From Marinococcus luteus_A (GTDB lineage: Bacteria; Bacillota; Bacilli; Bacillales; Marinococcaceae), in the NCBI RefSeq assembly GCF_034497705.1, contig NZ_JAXRUV010000006.1, forward strand, positions 62,001 to 126,000: DNA of 64,000 bases. The letters are read 5' to 3'. Made by a program: the position numbers and the translations under genes. The stretch's first letter is position 1. Each line of letters starts with the position of its first letter. The notes under the pieces were generated by a model. That model was not told where the DNA came from and made no database searches. It saw nothing but the letters and a program-made list of their open reading frames with translations. Positions 30,502-40,039 of this stretch are shown piece after piece.

Positions 30502-33141
30502 TTAGCTTTTTTGCAGTTCTTCCATTCTGGCTGTTACTTTTTCTCTTTTTTGTTCATAATCCTTCTGCTTTTCTTTTTCTTCCTCTACGACATGCGCCGG
30601 AGCTTTGCTGACAAACCCTTCGTTGTTCAATTTTTTCGTGACCCGTTCCACTTCTTTATCGAGCTTTTCTTTTTCCCGCTGCAGACGTTCTATTTCCTCG
30701 TCCACATTAATCAGGCCTTCAAGCGGCAGAAAGATTTCCGCCCCGCTCAATACGTGGGATATGGATTTTTCCGGAGCTTCAAGCACTGCATCGATAGTCA
30801 GCGTCTCAGGGTTTCCAAACCGTACAATATAGTCACGCCCCCGTTCGAGTCGTTCCGAAGCCTGGCTGTTGGACGGTTTCAGGCTCATCGGCACCGCTTT
30901 GGACGGTGGAACGTTCATTTCCGCCCGCGTATTCCGGACCGAACGAATAACCTCTTGAATTAATTCCATATCGCGCACCGCTTCTTCGTCAAACAGCTGT
31001 GAATCTGCCTTCGGCCAGGAAGCACTCATGATTGACGTTCCTTCGTGAGGAAGATGCTGCCAGATTTCCTCCGTAATAAACGGCATCATCGGGTGAAGCA
31101 TGCGCATCGTCTGGTCAAACACATGAACAAGCACAGACTGGGCCATGCGTTTTGGCTGTTCCTCTTCACCGTACAGCGGCAGCTTGGCCATTTCAATGTA
31201 CCAGTCACAAAGGTCGTCCCAAATAAAGTTATAGAGCGTCCTTCCGGCTTCTCCGAACTCGTATTTCTCCATCAGCTCGGTGGCATTCTGCTTTGTTTCC
31301 TGCAGACGGTGTAATATCCAGCGATCCGCAATCGTTTTTGTGCCTTCGAGCTCGATCTCTTCCGCCGTTACCCCTTCCACATTCATCAGTGTAAAACGGG
31401 CGGCGTTCCAAATTTTATTGCCGAAATTCCAGTTGGCCTCTACCTTTTCCCACTGGAAACGAATATCGTTACCCGGTGTTGTACCTGTAGCGAGCAGAAA
31501 GCGCAGAGCATCCGCCCCGTACTGATCGATAACATCCATCGGGTCTACCCCGTTGCCGAGGGATTTACTCATTTTCCGTCCTTCACTGTCACGTACCAGT
31601 CCGTGAATAAGCACGTCCTCAAACGGGCGTTCACCGGTAAACTCCAGCCCCTGAAAAATCATCCGCGACACCCAGAAGAAAATGATGTCGTAGCCGGTCA
31701 CAAGAGCACTGGTCGGGTAGTAGCGCGCATAGTCCGAGCTTTCTTCCGGCCACCCCATGGTGGAGAATGGCCATAAAGCCGAGCTGAACCACGTATCAAG
31801 CACGTCTTCATCCTGTTTCCATTCATCCGGATTTTCCGGTGCCGTGCGCCCTACATAAATTTCGCCTGTTTCTTTATGGTACCAGGCGGGGATACGGTGT
31901 CCCCACCAGAGCTGGCGCGAAATACACCAGTCCCGGATGTTTTCCATCCACTGCAGATACGTCTTTTCAAAGCGTTCCGGCACAAAGGTGACTTTTTCTT
32001 CCTTATGCTGAAGTTCTACTGCCTGTTCCGCAAGCGGCCCCATGTTTACAAACCACTGCGTGGAAAGGTACGGCTCAACCACTGCGCCGCTTCGTTCAGA
32101 ATGACCAACAGAGTGCATATGCTCTTCGATATCAAACAGAATATCGTCGGCCTGCAGATCCTTCGTAAGCTGCTTCCGACAGGCAAAGCGGTCCATGCCT
32201 TCATAGATGCCGGCATTCTCATTCATGCTCCCGTCTTCATTCATCACAAGTACACGCGGAAGATCATGACGGTTGCCCATTTCAAAGTCATTTGGATCGT
32301 GCGCTGGCGTGATTTTCACTGCCCCCGAACCAAAATCCATGTCCACATAGTCGTCTGCGATAATCGGAATTTCTCTTCCTATTATCGGCAGTACGGCCGT
32401 TTTCCCAATGAGATGCTTATAGCGGTCGTCCTCCGGGTGCACTGCGACTGCCGTGTCCCCGAGCATCGTTTCCGGACGGGTCGTCGCTACTTCAATCGAG
32501 GTATTTTCGCCTTTAACCGGGTAGCGCATATGGTAAAAGTGACCCTGCACTTCTTTGTATTCCACCTCGATATCCGAAAGCGCCGTCTGCGTTTCTGGAT
32601 CCCAGTTGATAATGTATTCACCCCGGTAGATAAGCTCTCTTTCATACAACGAAACAAAGACTTCCCGTACCGCTTCCGACAGGCCTTCATCAAGCGTGAA
32701 ACGCTCTCTCGAATAATCGAGTGAAAGCCCGAGCTTGGCCCACTGGCTGCGGATGAAATCTGCATATTCCTCTTTCCATCCCCACGTTTTTTCCAGGAAT
32801 GCCTCCCGTCCAAGCTCGTAGCGGCTCGTACCTTCTTCTTTCAGCTGCGCCTCGACCTTAGATTGGGTAGCAATGCCTGCATGGTCCATGCCCGGCAGCC
32901 ATAAGGTATCATAGCCCTGCATGCGTTTCATGCGGATTAAAATATCCTGAAGCGTCGTATCCCAGGCATGCCCCAGGTGAAGCCGACCGGTTACGTTCGG
33001 CGGCGGAATAACAATTGTATACGGCGTACCGTCTGTCTGTCCTGCTTCAAACTGCCCTGTTTCTTTCCAGAAGTCATACCAGCGGTTCTCTGTTTCTTTC
33101 GGGTCGTACTTTTTCGCCATTTCCGTTTCTTGTTTTCCCAT
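30502..33141 (-). CDS. valS: valyl-tRNA synthetase
   Basis: Class I synthetase charging tRNA-Val, 879 residues. The HIGH motif is PNVTGRLHLGHAW and the KMSKS motif is GRKMSKSLGN; the editing domain contains ATTRPETMLGDTAV, and the C-terminus is the usual ValS coiled coil (NVDEEIERLQREKEKLDKEVERVTKKL). I chose the ATG at 33141 (MGKQETEMAKKYDPKETE) six bases after AAAGGGG; the frame upstream runs back into the T-box. Synthesis is expected to rise when tRNA-Val is uncharged. Confidence 0.96.
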   Translation of the reverse strand: MGKQETEMAKKYDPKETENRWYDFWKETGQFEAGQTDGTPYTIVIPPPNVTGRLHLGHAWDTTLQDILIRMKRMQGYDTLWLPGMDHAGIATQSKVEAQLKEEGTSRYELGREAFLEKTWGWKEEYADFIRSQWAKLGLSLDYSRERFTLDEGLSEAVREVFVSLYERELIYRGEYIINWDPETQTALSDIEVEYKEVQGHFYHMRYPVKGENTSIEVATTRPETMLGDTAVAVHPEDDRYKHLIGKTAVLPIIGREIPIIADDYVDMDFGSGAVKITPAHDPNDFEMGNRHDLPRVLVMNEDGSMNENAGIYEGMDRFACRKQLTKDLQADDILFDIEEHMHSVGHSERSGAVVEPYLSTQWFVNMGPLAEQAVELQHKEEKVTFVPERFEKTYLQWMENIRDWCISRQLWWGHRIPAWYHKETGEIYVGRTAPENPDEWKQDEDVLDTWFSSALWPFSTMGWPEESSDYARYYPTSALVTGYDIIFFWVSRMIFQGLEFTGERPFEDVLIHGLVRDSEGRKMSKSLGNGVDPMDVIDQYGADALRFLLATGTTPGNDIRFQWEKVEANWNFGNKIWNAARFTLMNVEGVTAEEIELEGTKTIADRWILHRLQETKQNATELMEKYEFGEAGRTLYNFIWDDLCDWYIEMAKLPLYGEEEQPKRMAQSVLVHVFDQTMRMLHPMMPFITEEIWQHLPHEGTSIMSASWPKADSQLFDEEAVRDMELIQEVIRSVRNTRAEMNVPPSKAVPMSLKPSNSQASERLERGRDYIVRFGNPETLTIDAVLEAPEKSISHVLSGAEIFLPLEGLINVDEEIERLQREKEKLDKEVERVTKKLNNEGFVSKAPAHVVEEEKEKQKDYEQKREKVTARMEELQKS

Positions 33142-33162
33142 ACAAATCCCCTTTCTTCTCAT

Positions 33163-33200
33163 AAAAAAACTCTTCATCCCGAGTAAGGACGAAGAGTTTT
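33163..33200 (-). terminator. T-box terminator of valS
   Basis: AAAACTCTTC and GAAGAGTTTT form a ten-pair stem followed on the minus strand by a seven-base T run, between the T-box sequence and valS. Confidence 0.9.
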
Positions 33201-33413
33201 CGCGGTACCACCTTAATACCTGCGGCCACGCAGGCACTTTCCCATAACGGCGGTTACCGTCTTTTCTTACTGTATACGTTCAGAAAAGAAGCTCGAGGGC
33301 GACTTTCCGCACGGGTCGTTAAAGAATCTCTCAGCCCAGGATCCTTTTTCTGTACAACAGACCTGCGTGCGTACTCCTCCCTGTTTCTGCATTTATTATT
33401 ACTATTGATTTAG
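33201..33413 (-). ncRNA. valine-specific T-box leader upstream of valS
   Basis: The conserved antiterminator sequence AAGGTGGTACCGCG lies at 33201-33214 on the minus strand. In stem I, CGCACG pairs with CGTGCG, the AGTA of the loop-E motif faces GAAAGTCGCC, and the specifier position reads GUC (33301-33303), a valine codon. The known mechanism is that uncharged tRNA pairs with the specifier and the T-box bulge and prevents termination. Confidence 0.93.
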
Positions 33414-33420
33414 TGTCTTT

Positions 33421-33449
33421 ATTTTACGAAACCATGACGCATGCGTCAA
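33421..33449 (-). promoter_or_regulatory. sigma-A promoter of the valS T-box transcript
   Basis: TTGACG (33444-33449), 17 bp, TAAAAT (33421-33426). It overlaps the last codon of hemL. Confidence 0.8.
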
Positions 33450-34759
33450 CTATCTTCCCCGTGTTCTTTATTTGCAGCAAGGCTTGCAAAGACGCGGTCA
33501 GCCGCCTCAATGGTCTTATCGATATCTTCTTCGCTGTGCTCTGTCGATAAAAACAATCCTTCGAACTGCGAAGGTGGAAGCGAAATGCCTTCTGCCATCA
33601 TTCCACGGAAATAGCGCGCGAACATTCCCAGATCAGATTTCTTCGCAGAAGCAAAATCCACCACAGGTTCATCGGTAAAGAACAGTCCGATCATCGCTCC
33701 GGCACGGTTGATCTGATGAGGGATTCCATGCTTGGAGGCTGCGCGGTTCAGTCCTTCTTCAAGCTGGGCTGCCCGGGCGCGGAACGTTTCATAGCTGCTT
33801 TCGTCCACCTGCCTGAGTGTTTCAAGTCCGGCTGTCATCGCCAGTGGATTGCCGGAAAGGGTACCTGCCTGATAGATAGGCCCGTCCGGGGCAATCTGCT
33901 GCATGATATCGGCGCGGCCGCCGTAGGCTCCCACCGGAAGCCCACCACCGATCACCTTTCCAAGGCATGTGAGATCCGGAGTCACGCCGTAGTGTCCCTG
34001 GGCGCTATTATAGTCCACCCGGAAGCCGCTCATGACTTCATCAAAAATCAGCAGACTGCCGTACTGGTTCGTTATATCACGAACGCCTTCGAGAAATCCT
34101 TCACCCGGAGTGACAACACCCATATTCCCGGTAACAGGCTCGAGGATCACACCAGCGATTTCATCACCGTATTCATCAAATGCCTTCTGCAGGCTGTCGA
34201 GATCGTTGTACGGAACGGTAAGCGTGTTCTGGGCGATTGAGCCGGGGACACCGGGACTGTCCGGCAGACCAAGAGTCGCAACTCCGGAGCCGGCACGAAT
34301 GAGTAGAGAGTCTCCGTGGCCGTGGTAGCAGCCTTCCATTTTTACGATTTTGTCCCTGCCCGTAAATCCACGGGCCAGACGAAGCGCACTCATTGTCGCT
34401 TCCGTACCAGAATTCACCATCCGGACGACCTCAATGGAAGGTACACGGTCAACAACAAGCTCTGCAAGCCCTGCTTCTGTTACGTGCGAAGCGCCGAAGC
34501 TGGTGCCTTTTTCAGCCACAATTTTTAAACTGTCGACCACATGCTCATTTGCGTGTCCGAGAAGAAGCGGCCCCCAGGACATCACATAATCAATGTATTC
34601 ATTGCCGTCGATATCTTTAATGCGGGAGCCTTTGCCTTCATCCATATAGACGGCCGGATGGCCGACAGATTCATATGTCCGCACGGGGCTGCTGACTCCG
34701 CCCGGCATTACTTTTTTTGCGCGTTCATGTGCATGTATTGAATTATGATACGATTTCAT
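33446..34759 (-). CDS. hemL: glutamate-1-semialdehyde 2,1-aminomutase
   Basis: PLP enzyme that makes 5-aminolevulinate from glutamate-1-semialdehyde. The 437 residues include MPGGVSSPVRTYESVG at the N-terminus, NSGTEATMSALRLARG, the aspartate region LLIFDEVMSGFRV and the PLP lysine in LGKVIGGGLPVGAYGG. It comes last in the haem cluster, separated from hemB by a terminator. In B. subtilis spoVID and ysxE lie between it and valS; here valS follows directly. Confidence 0.96.
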   Translation of the reverse strand: MKSYHNSIHAHERAKKVMPGGVSSPVRTYESVGHPAVYMDEGKGSRIKDIDGNEYIDYVMSWGPLLLGHANEHVVDSLKIVAEKGTSFGASHVTEAGLAELVVDRVPSIEVVRMVNSGTEATMSALRLARGFTGRDKIVKMEGCYHGHGDSLLIRAGSGVATLGLPDSPGVPGSIAQNTLTVPYNDLDSLQKAFDEYGDEIAGVILEPVTGNMGVVTPGEGFLEGVRDITNQYGSLLIFDEVMSGFRVDYNSAQGHYGVTPDLTCLGKVIGGGLPVGAYGGRADIMQQIAPDGPIYQAGTLSGNPLAMTAGLETLRQVDESSYETFRARAAQLEEGLNRAASKHGIPHQINRAGAMIGLFFTDEPVVDFASAKKSDLGMFARYFRGMMAEGISLPPSQFEGLFLSTEHSEEDIDKTIEAADRVFASLAANKEHGEDS

Positions 34760-34818
34760 GTCATACCTCCTGAATACTTAAAAGTTATCTTTTTTGCTAT
34801 TCCCGTACTTAGTATAAC

Positions 34819-34859
34819 GAAAACAAGCCCTGGACTGAATACCTTCCAGAGCTTGTTTC
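34819..34859 (-). terminator. terminator after hemB, before hemL
   Basis: A long stem (34821-34834 with 34845-34858, one wobble) followed on the minus strand by TTTTCGTTATACT. It suggests hemL has its own promoter or depends on read-through. Confidence 0.8.
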
Positions 34860-34861
34860 TA

Positions 34862-35854
34862 TCATTTATTGTCTTCCTGCATATAGCGGACAGCATCCTT
34901 GGCGAAATACGTCACAATCAGGTCAGCTCCGGCACGCTTCATGCTTGTGAGCTTTTCCATGACAATATCCTTTTCGTTTACCCACCCATTCTGGGCGGCA
35001 GCTTTAATCATCGCATATTCCCCGGAAACGTTATAAGCCACTACTGGATAACCGGTGCGCTCCTTCACTTCTCTTACAATATCGAGATAAGCAAGGGCCG
35101 GCTTCACAATGAGAAAATCGGCCCCCTCTTCGACATCAGTTTCCGCTTCTTTTAACGCTTCAAGCCGGTTCGGAGGATCCATCTGATAGGTTTTCCGGTC
35201 CCCAAACGAAGGAGTGCTGTGAGCCGCGTCACGGAACGGGCCGTAAAAAGCACTGGCATATTTAACTGTATAGGACATCAAAGGCACCGTAACGTGCCCT
35301 GCTCTATCGAGTCCTTCCCGGATAGCCGCTGTAAAGCCGTCCATCATGTTCGACGGCGCAATAATGTCTGCTCCGGCTTCCGCCTGGGAGACCGCGGTTT
35401 CTGTTAGGTTTCTCAGCGATTCATCGTTATCCACGTAGCCGTTATGAATTACCCCGCAGTGCCCATGGTCTGTATACTGGCACAAACAGGTATCCGCAAT
35501 CACCGTTAATGACGGATGATTCTCTTTAATCTGCCGGATCGCCCGCTGGACAATCCCGTCTTTCAGAAACGCAGGGGTTCCTTCTGCATCTTTTTCTTCC
35601 TCGTGAGGCACGCCAAACACGATGACGCTCGGAATACCGAGGGCTTCCAATTCATCCATTTCCGTATCCAAATAATCCAGGGAAACGTGATAAACCCCCG
35701 GCATAGATGGTACTTCTTTTCGCACATTTTCCCCTTCGACAACAAAAATAGGATAAATCAAATCGTTGGGTCTTAATTCGTTTTCCCTTACCATTGCTCT
35801 TATACCAGGCGTTGTCCGCAGCCTGCGGTGCCGGCGGAAATGTAAATCAGCCAA
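34862..35854 (-). CDS. hemB: delta-aminolevulinic acid dehydratase (porphobilinogen synthase)
   Basis: Condenses two 5-aminolevulinates to porphobilinogen. The 330-residue protein contains the zinc site DTCLCQYTDHGHCG, the first Schiff-base lysine in SYTVKYASAFYGPFRDA and the second in FLIVKPALAYLD. The start is a TTG seven bases after AGGAGG, which gives the expected N-terminus FRRHRRLRTTPGIRAMVRE. It lies 11 bp after hemD. Confidence 0.96.
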   Translation of the reverse strand: MADLHFRRHRRLRTTPGIRAMVRENELRPNDLIYPIFVVEGENVRKEVPSMPGVYHVSLDYLDTEMDELEALGIPSVIVFGVPHEEEKDAEGTPAFLKDGIVQRAIRQIKENHPSLTVIADTCLCQYTDHGHCGVIHNGYVDNDESLRNLTETAVSQAEAGADIIAPSNMMDGFTAAIREGLDRAGHVTVPLMSYTVKYASAFYGPFRDAAHSTPSFGDRKTYQMDPPNRLEALKEAETDVEEGADFLIVKPALAYLDIVREVKERTGYPVVAYNVSGEYAMIKAAAQNGWVNEKDIVMEKLTSMKRAGADLIVTYFAKDAVRYMQEDNK

Positions 35855-35865
35855 TGTGAAGCCTC

Positions 35866-36612
35866 CTAGGTAATTTCCTTGGTTTTTTCTATCATTCCTT
35901 CAACGGAATGAACTTCTGCTTCGTACACATACTTGAACCCGCTCTCGCGGGCAGCGCGGCCGGTCGATGGGCCAATGGCCACTACGGGAACAGTCAAAAG
36001 CGCCTGCCGGTAAGCCCCTGCAAGCCGATATAGTGCATCTACAGAGGATGGACTCGCAGCCGTCAGTACGTCAACTTCCTGATTCTTTAAGACTGCCTGC
36101 AGAAGAGCCCCATTTTTTTCTTCCGGTACCGTCGTATACAAATGCCATACCCATACGCTGATGCCCTGGTCTGTAAGCAACCGGTACAGGGTGTCCGCCG
36201 CCTGGGCGCTTTGGGGAAGAAGCACGTTATCCCGGCGGCCGATCACTCGTGCGGCTGATTCAGCTAACGAAACGGCTTTATATTTTTCCGGCATCAGCTC
36301 TACCTGAAAGCCTTCCTCTTCCAACGCTTGTTTGGTCTTGGGCCCCACAGCAGCTGTTTTTAAGCCGGGGGGAATACCCAGACCATACCGCTTTTGCCAT
36401 TCCGCCAGATAATAGACGGTATTCACACTGGTTACCAGCAACCAGTCTATATTTCCGCGCTGCCACCGCTCTGCCATGGTCTTTTCCATGCCCCGTACCG
36501 GTACGGTCGTAATAACCGGCACCGCTTTGACACAACAGCCTGCAGACTGAAGACCCTGCACCAGACTTGCATGCTGGCCGGCTCCTCTTGTCACCAGTAC
36601 TGTTGCTGTCAC
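35866..36612 (-). CDS. hemD: uroporphyrinogen-III synthase
   Basis: Cyclises hydroxymethylbilane to uroporphyrinogen III. The 248-residue protein shows two alternating Rossmann-like lobes with the family-typical segments VLVTRGAGQHASLVQGL, LVTSVNTVYYL, TAAVGPKTKQAL, LTAASPSSVDAL and VVAIGPSTGRAARESG. Overall conservation is low, as is normal for HemD. The GTG start shares one base with the hemC stop codon. Confidence 0.92.
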   Translation of the reverse strand: MTATVLVTRGAGQHASLVQGLQSAGCCVKAVPVITTVPVRGMEKTMAERWQRGNIDWLLVTSVNTVYYLAEWQKRYGLGIPPGLKTAAVGPKTKQALEEEGFQVELMPEKYKAVSLAESAARVIGRRDNVLLPQSAQAADTLYRLLTDQGISVWVWHLYTTVPEEKNGALLQAVLKNQEVDVLTAASPSSVDALYRLAGAYRQALLTVPVVAIGPSTGRAARESGFKYVYEAEVHSVEGMIEKTKEIT

Positions 36613-37559
36613 TATTCTTCCCCCATCTCTTCCCGGGCCTGTTCCAGAATTTCTTTGCCACCCCGTCCAAGCAGGGCGTGCGCGGCCTTTCTGCCCATTT
36701 CTTCCGGATTGTCACCCGTGAGCTTTTCTTTTAGTATTTTGCGTCCATCTGTGGACCCAATCATTGCGGTTAATTGTACATTACCCTGCTTATTAAGCGT
36801 AGCGTATCCGCCAATCGGCACCGCACATCCTCCTTCTACGGCTTTCAGGAAGGCCCGCTCAGCAGCAACACATACCGCTACCGGCTCATCGTGAAGGTTT
36901 TGAATGATCTTTAATATATCTTCGTCCCCGCTGCGGCACTCAATACCAAGTGCACCCTGGCCTACGGCCGGTACACACATATTAGGCTCAAGAAATTCCG
37001 TGACAATCTCATCGCTCCAGCCCATACGCTCCAGGCCGGCGGCGGCTAAAATAATGGCGTCAAAGCTTTCCTCGCGCAGCTTCCGGAGCCGTGTTTCAAT
37101 ATTGCCCCGAATCCAATGGACGTTTAAGTCCGGGCGCTCTGCTTTAATCTGGGATGTGCGCCGCAGACTGCTCGTACCAACTACTGCTCCAAGCGGCAGA
37201 TTATGAAACTTTACATGATCGTTTGCAATATAGGCATCCCGCGGGTCCACCCGGTTAGTGACAGCACCGACCTCGAAGCCTTCCGCCATTTCTCCCGGGA
37301 GATCCTTCATGCTATGGACAGCTATATCAATTTCACCGTCTGTAAGTGCCTGCTCAATTTCCTTTACAAACAGGCCCTTTCCGCCAACTTTAGATAGCGT
37401 CCGGTCCAGAACGCGGTCACCTTTTGTAGAGATTTTTTTCACTTCAAAACGATAAGGCAGGTCCAGCTTTTCAAGCTCCTGCTGCACCCACTCCGTTTGT
37501 TTTAATGCCAGATTACTTTTTCTAGTGCCCAGGGTAATTGTGCGCATGCGTTTAGCCAT
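36612..37559 (-). CDS. hemC: hydroxymethylbilane synthase (porphobilinogen deaminase)
   Basis: Polymerises four porphobilinogens. The 315 residues contain the N-terminal LGTRKSNLALKQTEWV, the active-site HSMKDLPGEM, GTSSLRRTSQIKAERPD and the cysteine that carries the dipyrromethane cofactor in EGGCAVPIGGYA. The ATG used follows AAAGGA closely; a second ATG five codons later is possible. It is third in hemA-hemX-hemC-hemD-hemB. Confidence 0.96.
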   Translation of the reverse strand: MAKRMRTITLGTRKSNLALKQTEWVQQELEKLDLPYRFEVKKISTKGDRVLDRTLSKVGGKGLFVKEIEQALTDGEIDIAVHSMKDLPGEMAEGFEVGAVTNRVDPRDAYIANDHVKFHNLPLGAVVGTSSLRRTSQIKAERPDLNVHWIRGNIETRLRKLREESFDAIILAAAGLERMGWSDEIVTEFLEPNMCVPAVGQGALGIECRSGDEDILKIIQNLHDEPVAVCVAAERAFLKAVEGGCAVPIGGYATLNKQGNVQLTAMIGSTDGRKILKEKLTGDNPEEMGRKAAHALLGRGGKEILEQAREEMGEE

Positions 37560-37582
37560 TCCTTTCTAAGCATCCATAGTTA

Positions 37583-38413
37583 TTATAAGTACCATATATG
37601 AAACTGACTCAAATCACTGGAAATAAAATAGTTAATGAGTAAAACGACAAAACAGGCAACGTTTAGAAGCGCCATTCGGTACCCGCGCCAGTGATGAACG
37701 GCCAGTAAATATATATACGTACTGTAAAAGCCAAGGAGAATGATCGAACCGATGACTTTTGCGTCCTGCCAGGGGAGAGAGTCGTACCATTTCCCTGCCC
37801 AGAGAAAACCAAACACCAGCCCCGCGAATAAAAGAGGGACTCCAATCACCGTGGTCGTTCCTGCCAGCTTTTCCATTTTCGGCAGGTTTTCCATTCTAAT
37901 TAACCGTTTCCCCCACTGCTTCCTTTTTAAAAGCTGATGCTGCAGCACATACATCGCGGAGAATACAAATGCCAGTGTAAACGAAGCATAAGAGAGAAGA
38001 ATAAAAATAATATGCACCACGAGTGTCTCAGACAAGAGCAGCGTTTCAAGCTCATTTGGGATATCGCCGTTAAACGAAAAAGAGCTGAACGTCATCAGCA
38101 GAAATCCGATCACATTTAAAAAGAAAACCAGTACATCCATTCGAAAAAACCAGTTCACGATAAGTGAAATGGTCACAAGCGACCACGCATAGAAATACAT
38201 GCCTTCAAAAGGCGTGATTACTGGTGCACGATCATACATAAATATTCTAAGTACTAAAAAGGCCGTCTGCGAAGTCCAGACAATAGAAAGCAACCAGAAG
38301 GCGAGTCGGTTCACCTTCCGGTTGGTTTGAGAAAAATCAACGAAGTAGCAAAGGACGCTCAGGCCGTATAGTACAATCGTTACGATATAAATAATTCCTT
38401 CGGCTGCAACCAT
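37583..38413 (-). CDS. hemX: HemX, cytochrome c assembly-family membrane protein
   Basis: Integral membrane protein of 276 residues with about eight helices of the CcmC/CcsA-like family (PFEGMYFYAWSLVTISLIVNWFF, LLVHIIFILLSYASFTLAFVFSAMYVLQHQLL). In B. subtilis HemX negatively affects the level of glutamyl-tRNA reductase. It lies 15 bp after hemA, as expected for the hemAXCDB operon. Confidence 0.92.
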   Translation of the reverse strand: MVAAEGIIYIVTIVLYGLSVLCYFVDFSQTNRKVNRLAFWLLSIVWTSQTAFLVLRIFMYDRAPVITPFEGMYFYAWSLVTISLIVNWFFRMDVLVFFLNVIGFLLMTFSSFSFNGDIPNELETLLLSETLVVHIIFILLSYASFTLAFVFSAMYVLQHQLLKRKQWGKRLIRMENLPKMEKLAGTTTVIGVPLLFAGLVFGFLWAGKWYDSLPWQDAKVIGSIILLGFYSTYIYLLAVHHWRGYRMALLNVACFVVLLINYFISSDLSQFHIWYL

Positions 38414-38428
38414 CCTGACGCCCCTCTC

Positions 38429-39829
38429 TTAGGAACGAACAGCGACATCTGTCGCGTAAGCATAGGGAAGGCGGAATCCGCGCGTTTCTCTGGAGGCATT
38501 CCATTCCTCTTCCGCTTCTTCCTTGCGTATTTGGCGCTCCTCTGCTGCTCTGGCTTCTTCTACTTCCTCTTCAAGAGCAAAGATTTCGGTAAACAGCTGC
38601 AGCATTTCTTCTGCATCGTTGTTATCAGCCATTTCTTTAGCTTTCGTTATCGGATCCTTGATCATTTGATTGATAATGCTTTTTGTGTGCTTACGCAGCA
38701 CTTTCTTTTCCCGTTCGGTAAGCTCCGGAAGCTTCCGTTCCACACTATCCATGGTATCTGCCTGAATAGCCAGAGCTTTTGTCCGAAGAGCTGAAATCAC
38801 TGGTACCACTCCGAGAGTATGCACCCAGTCCTTGAAATCCGAGACTTCAGCATGGATCATTCTCTCCATCAGTGCTGCAGCTTTTTTGCGTTCTTCCATA
38901 TTGGAATTCACAATATCCTGCAGGTCATCAATGTCATACAAAAAAACGTTATCGAGCTGATTCAATGCGGGATCCAAATCTCTTGGAACCGCAATATCAA
39001 CCATAAACAGCGGTTTGCCTTTTCTTTTTTTGCTGGCAGAAGCCACCTGCTCTTTACTCAGCACGTATGAATCCGAACCCGTGGAAGAAATTAAAACATC
39101 TGCCTGACAAAGTGCATCAGTCAGCTCCTCCATTGGTTTTGCTTCACCGTTAAACTGCGTAGCAATCTGTTCTGCTTTCTCATACGTACGGTTAAACACC
39201 GTCACTTCGGCAGCACCGCCGGAGTGCAGATGCTTAGCTGTCAATTCGCTCATTTTTCCGGCACCCAAAACAAGCACCCGCTTGTTTTTGAACGAGCCGA
39301 CGACTTTTTTACCAAGCTCAACAGCCGCATAGCTGACTGATACAGGATTGTCGTTAATTTCTGTTTCGTGATGGGCCCGTTTGGAATACGTGACTGCACG
39401 TTTAAACAGTTCATTAAATATCGTGCCGGTCGTTTCATTCTCATGGGCTGTAGCAAGGGCGTTTTTCACCTGGCCCAGTATTTGTGTTTCACCAATCACC
39501 ATGGAATCAAGACCGCTTGCAACCTGAAACAAATGCTGCACCGCTGCATCATTTTCGCGTATATTTAAAAATGGGCCAAATTCTTCCTGTGGCATTTCAA
39601 ACCAGCGGCCCAAAAACTTTTTCACAAAATGTCTTCCTGTATGCAGCTGGTCGACGACTGCATACACCTCTGTCCGGTTACAAGTAGATACGATGACGCA
39701 TTCCAGGATACTTTTCATGTCACGAAGCTCCTGCAGTGCCTGAGGAAGTGTATCCTCCTGAAAAGCCAATCGTTCTCTCGTTTCAACTGGAGTTGTTTTA
39801 TAGTCTAATCCAGCGACAATAATATGCAT
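38429..39829 (-). CDS. hemA: glutamyl-tRNA reductase
   Basis: First committed enzyme of C5-pathway haem synthesis, reducing glutamyl-tRNA to the semialdehyde. The 466 residues show the catalytic C50 in IVSTCNRTEVY, then EDFGPF/GLDSMVIGETQILGQVK, the NADPH loop VLGAGKMSELTAKHL and a C-terminal dimerisation helix. The C-terminus is extended and rich in EEA repeats compared with shorter homologues. It is the first gene of hemAXCDB. Confidence 0.96.
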   Translation of the reverse strand: MHIIVAGLDYKTTPVETRERLAFQEDTLPQALQELRDMKSILECVIVSTCNRTEVYAVVDQLHTGRHFVKKFLGRWFEMPQEEFGPFLNIRENDAAVQHLFQVASGLDSMVIGETQILGQVKNALATAHENETTGTIFNELFKRAVTYSKRAHHETEINDNPVSVSYAAVELGKKVVGSFKNKRVLVLGAGKMSELTAKHLHSGGAAEVTVFNRTYEKAEQIATQFNGEAKPMEELTDALCQADVLISSTGSDSYVLSKEQVASASKKRKGKPLFMVDIAVPRDLDPALNQLDNVFLYDIDDLQDIVNSNMEERKKAAALMERMIHAEVSDFKDWVHTLGVVPVISALRTKALAIQADTMDSVERKLPELTEREKKVLRKHTKSIINQMIKDPITKAKEMADNNDAEEMLQLFTEIFALEEEVEEARAAEERQIRKEEAEEEWNASRETRGFRLPYAYATDVAVRS

Positions 39830-39923
39830 GTCCGTATCTTCACCCCCTGCGTCATCAGTACCATGTTTAATGCAACCACCAAATGTTCAACTCTATTTAT
39901 ACGTTCCACTCTTCACACAACCC

Positions 39924-39932
39924 ATTGTATCA
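39924..39932 (-). promoter_or_regulatory. extended -10 promoter candidate for hemA
   Basis: The minus strand reads TGATACAAT about 95 bp before the hemA start, with a poor -35. I see no obvious PerR box in the region. Confidence 0.4.
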
Positions 39933-40039
39933 CACAACTATTTGTCTTTTAGCATTAATTTGTGAACAAGGGCTGACAGTTTTTCTACTGTATCTTTCTT
40001 TTACTCACCGTTCCAATGTATATCTTCCACATATCATTT

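Noticed and set aside
31876..32724. 282-codon plus-strand frame
   Set aside because: Antisense to valS with no family resemblance.
39830..40039. Possible PerR box upstream of hemA
   Set aside because: No TTATAATNATTATAA-like inverted repeat could be found; only AT-rich sequence.
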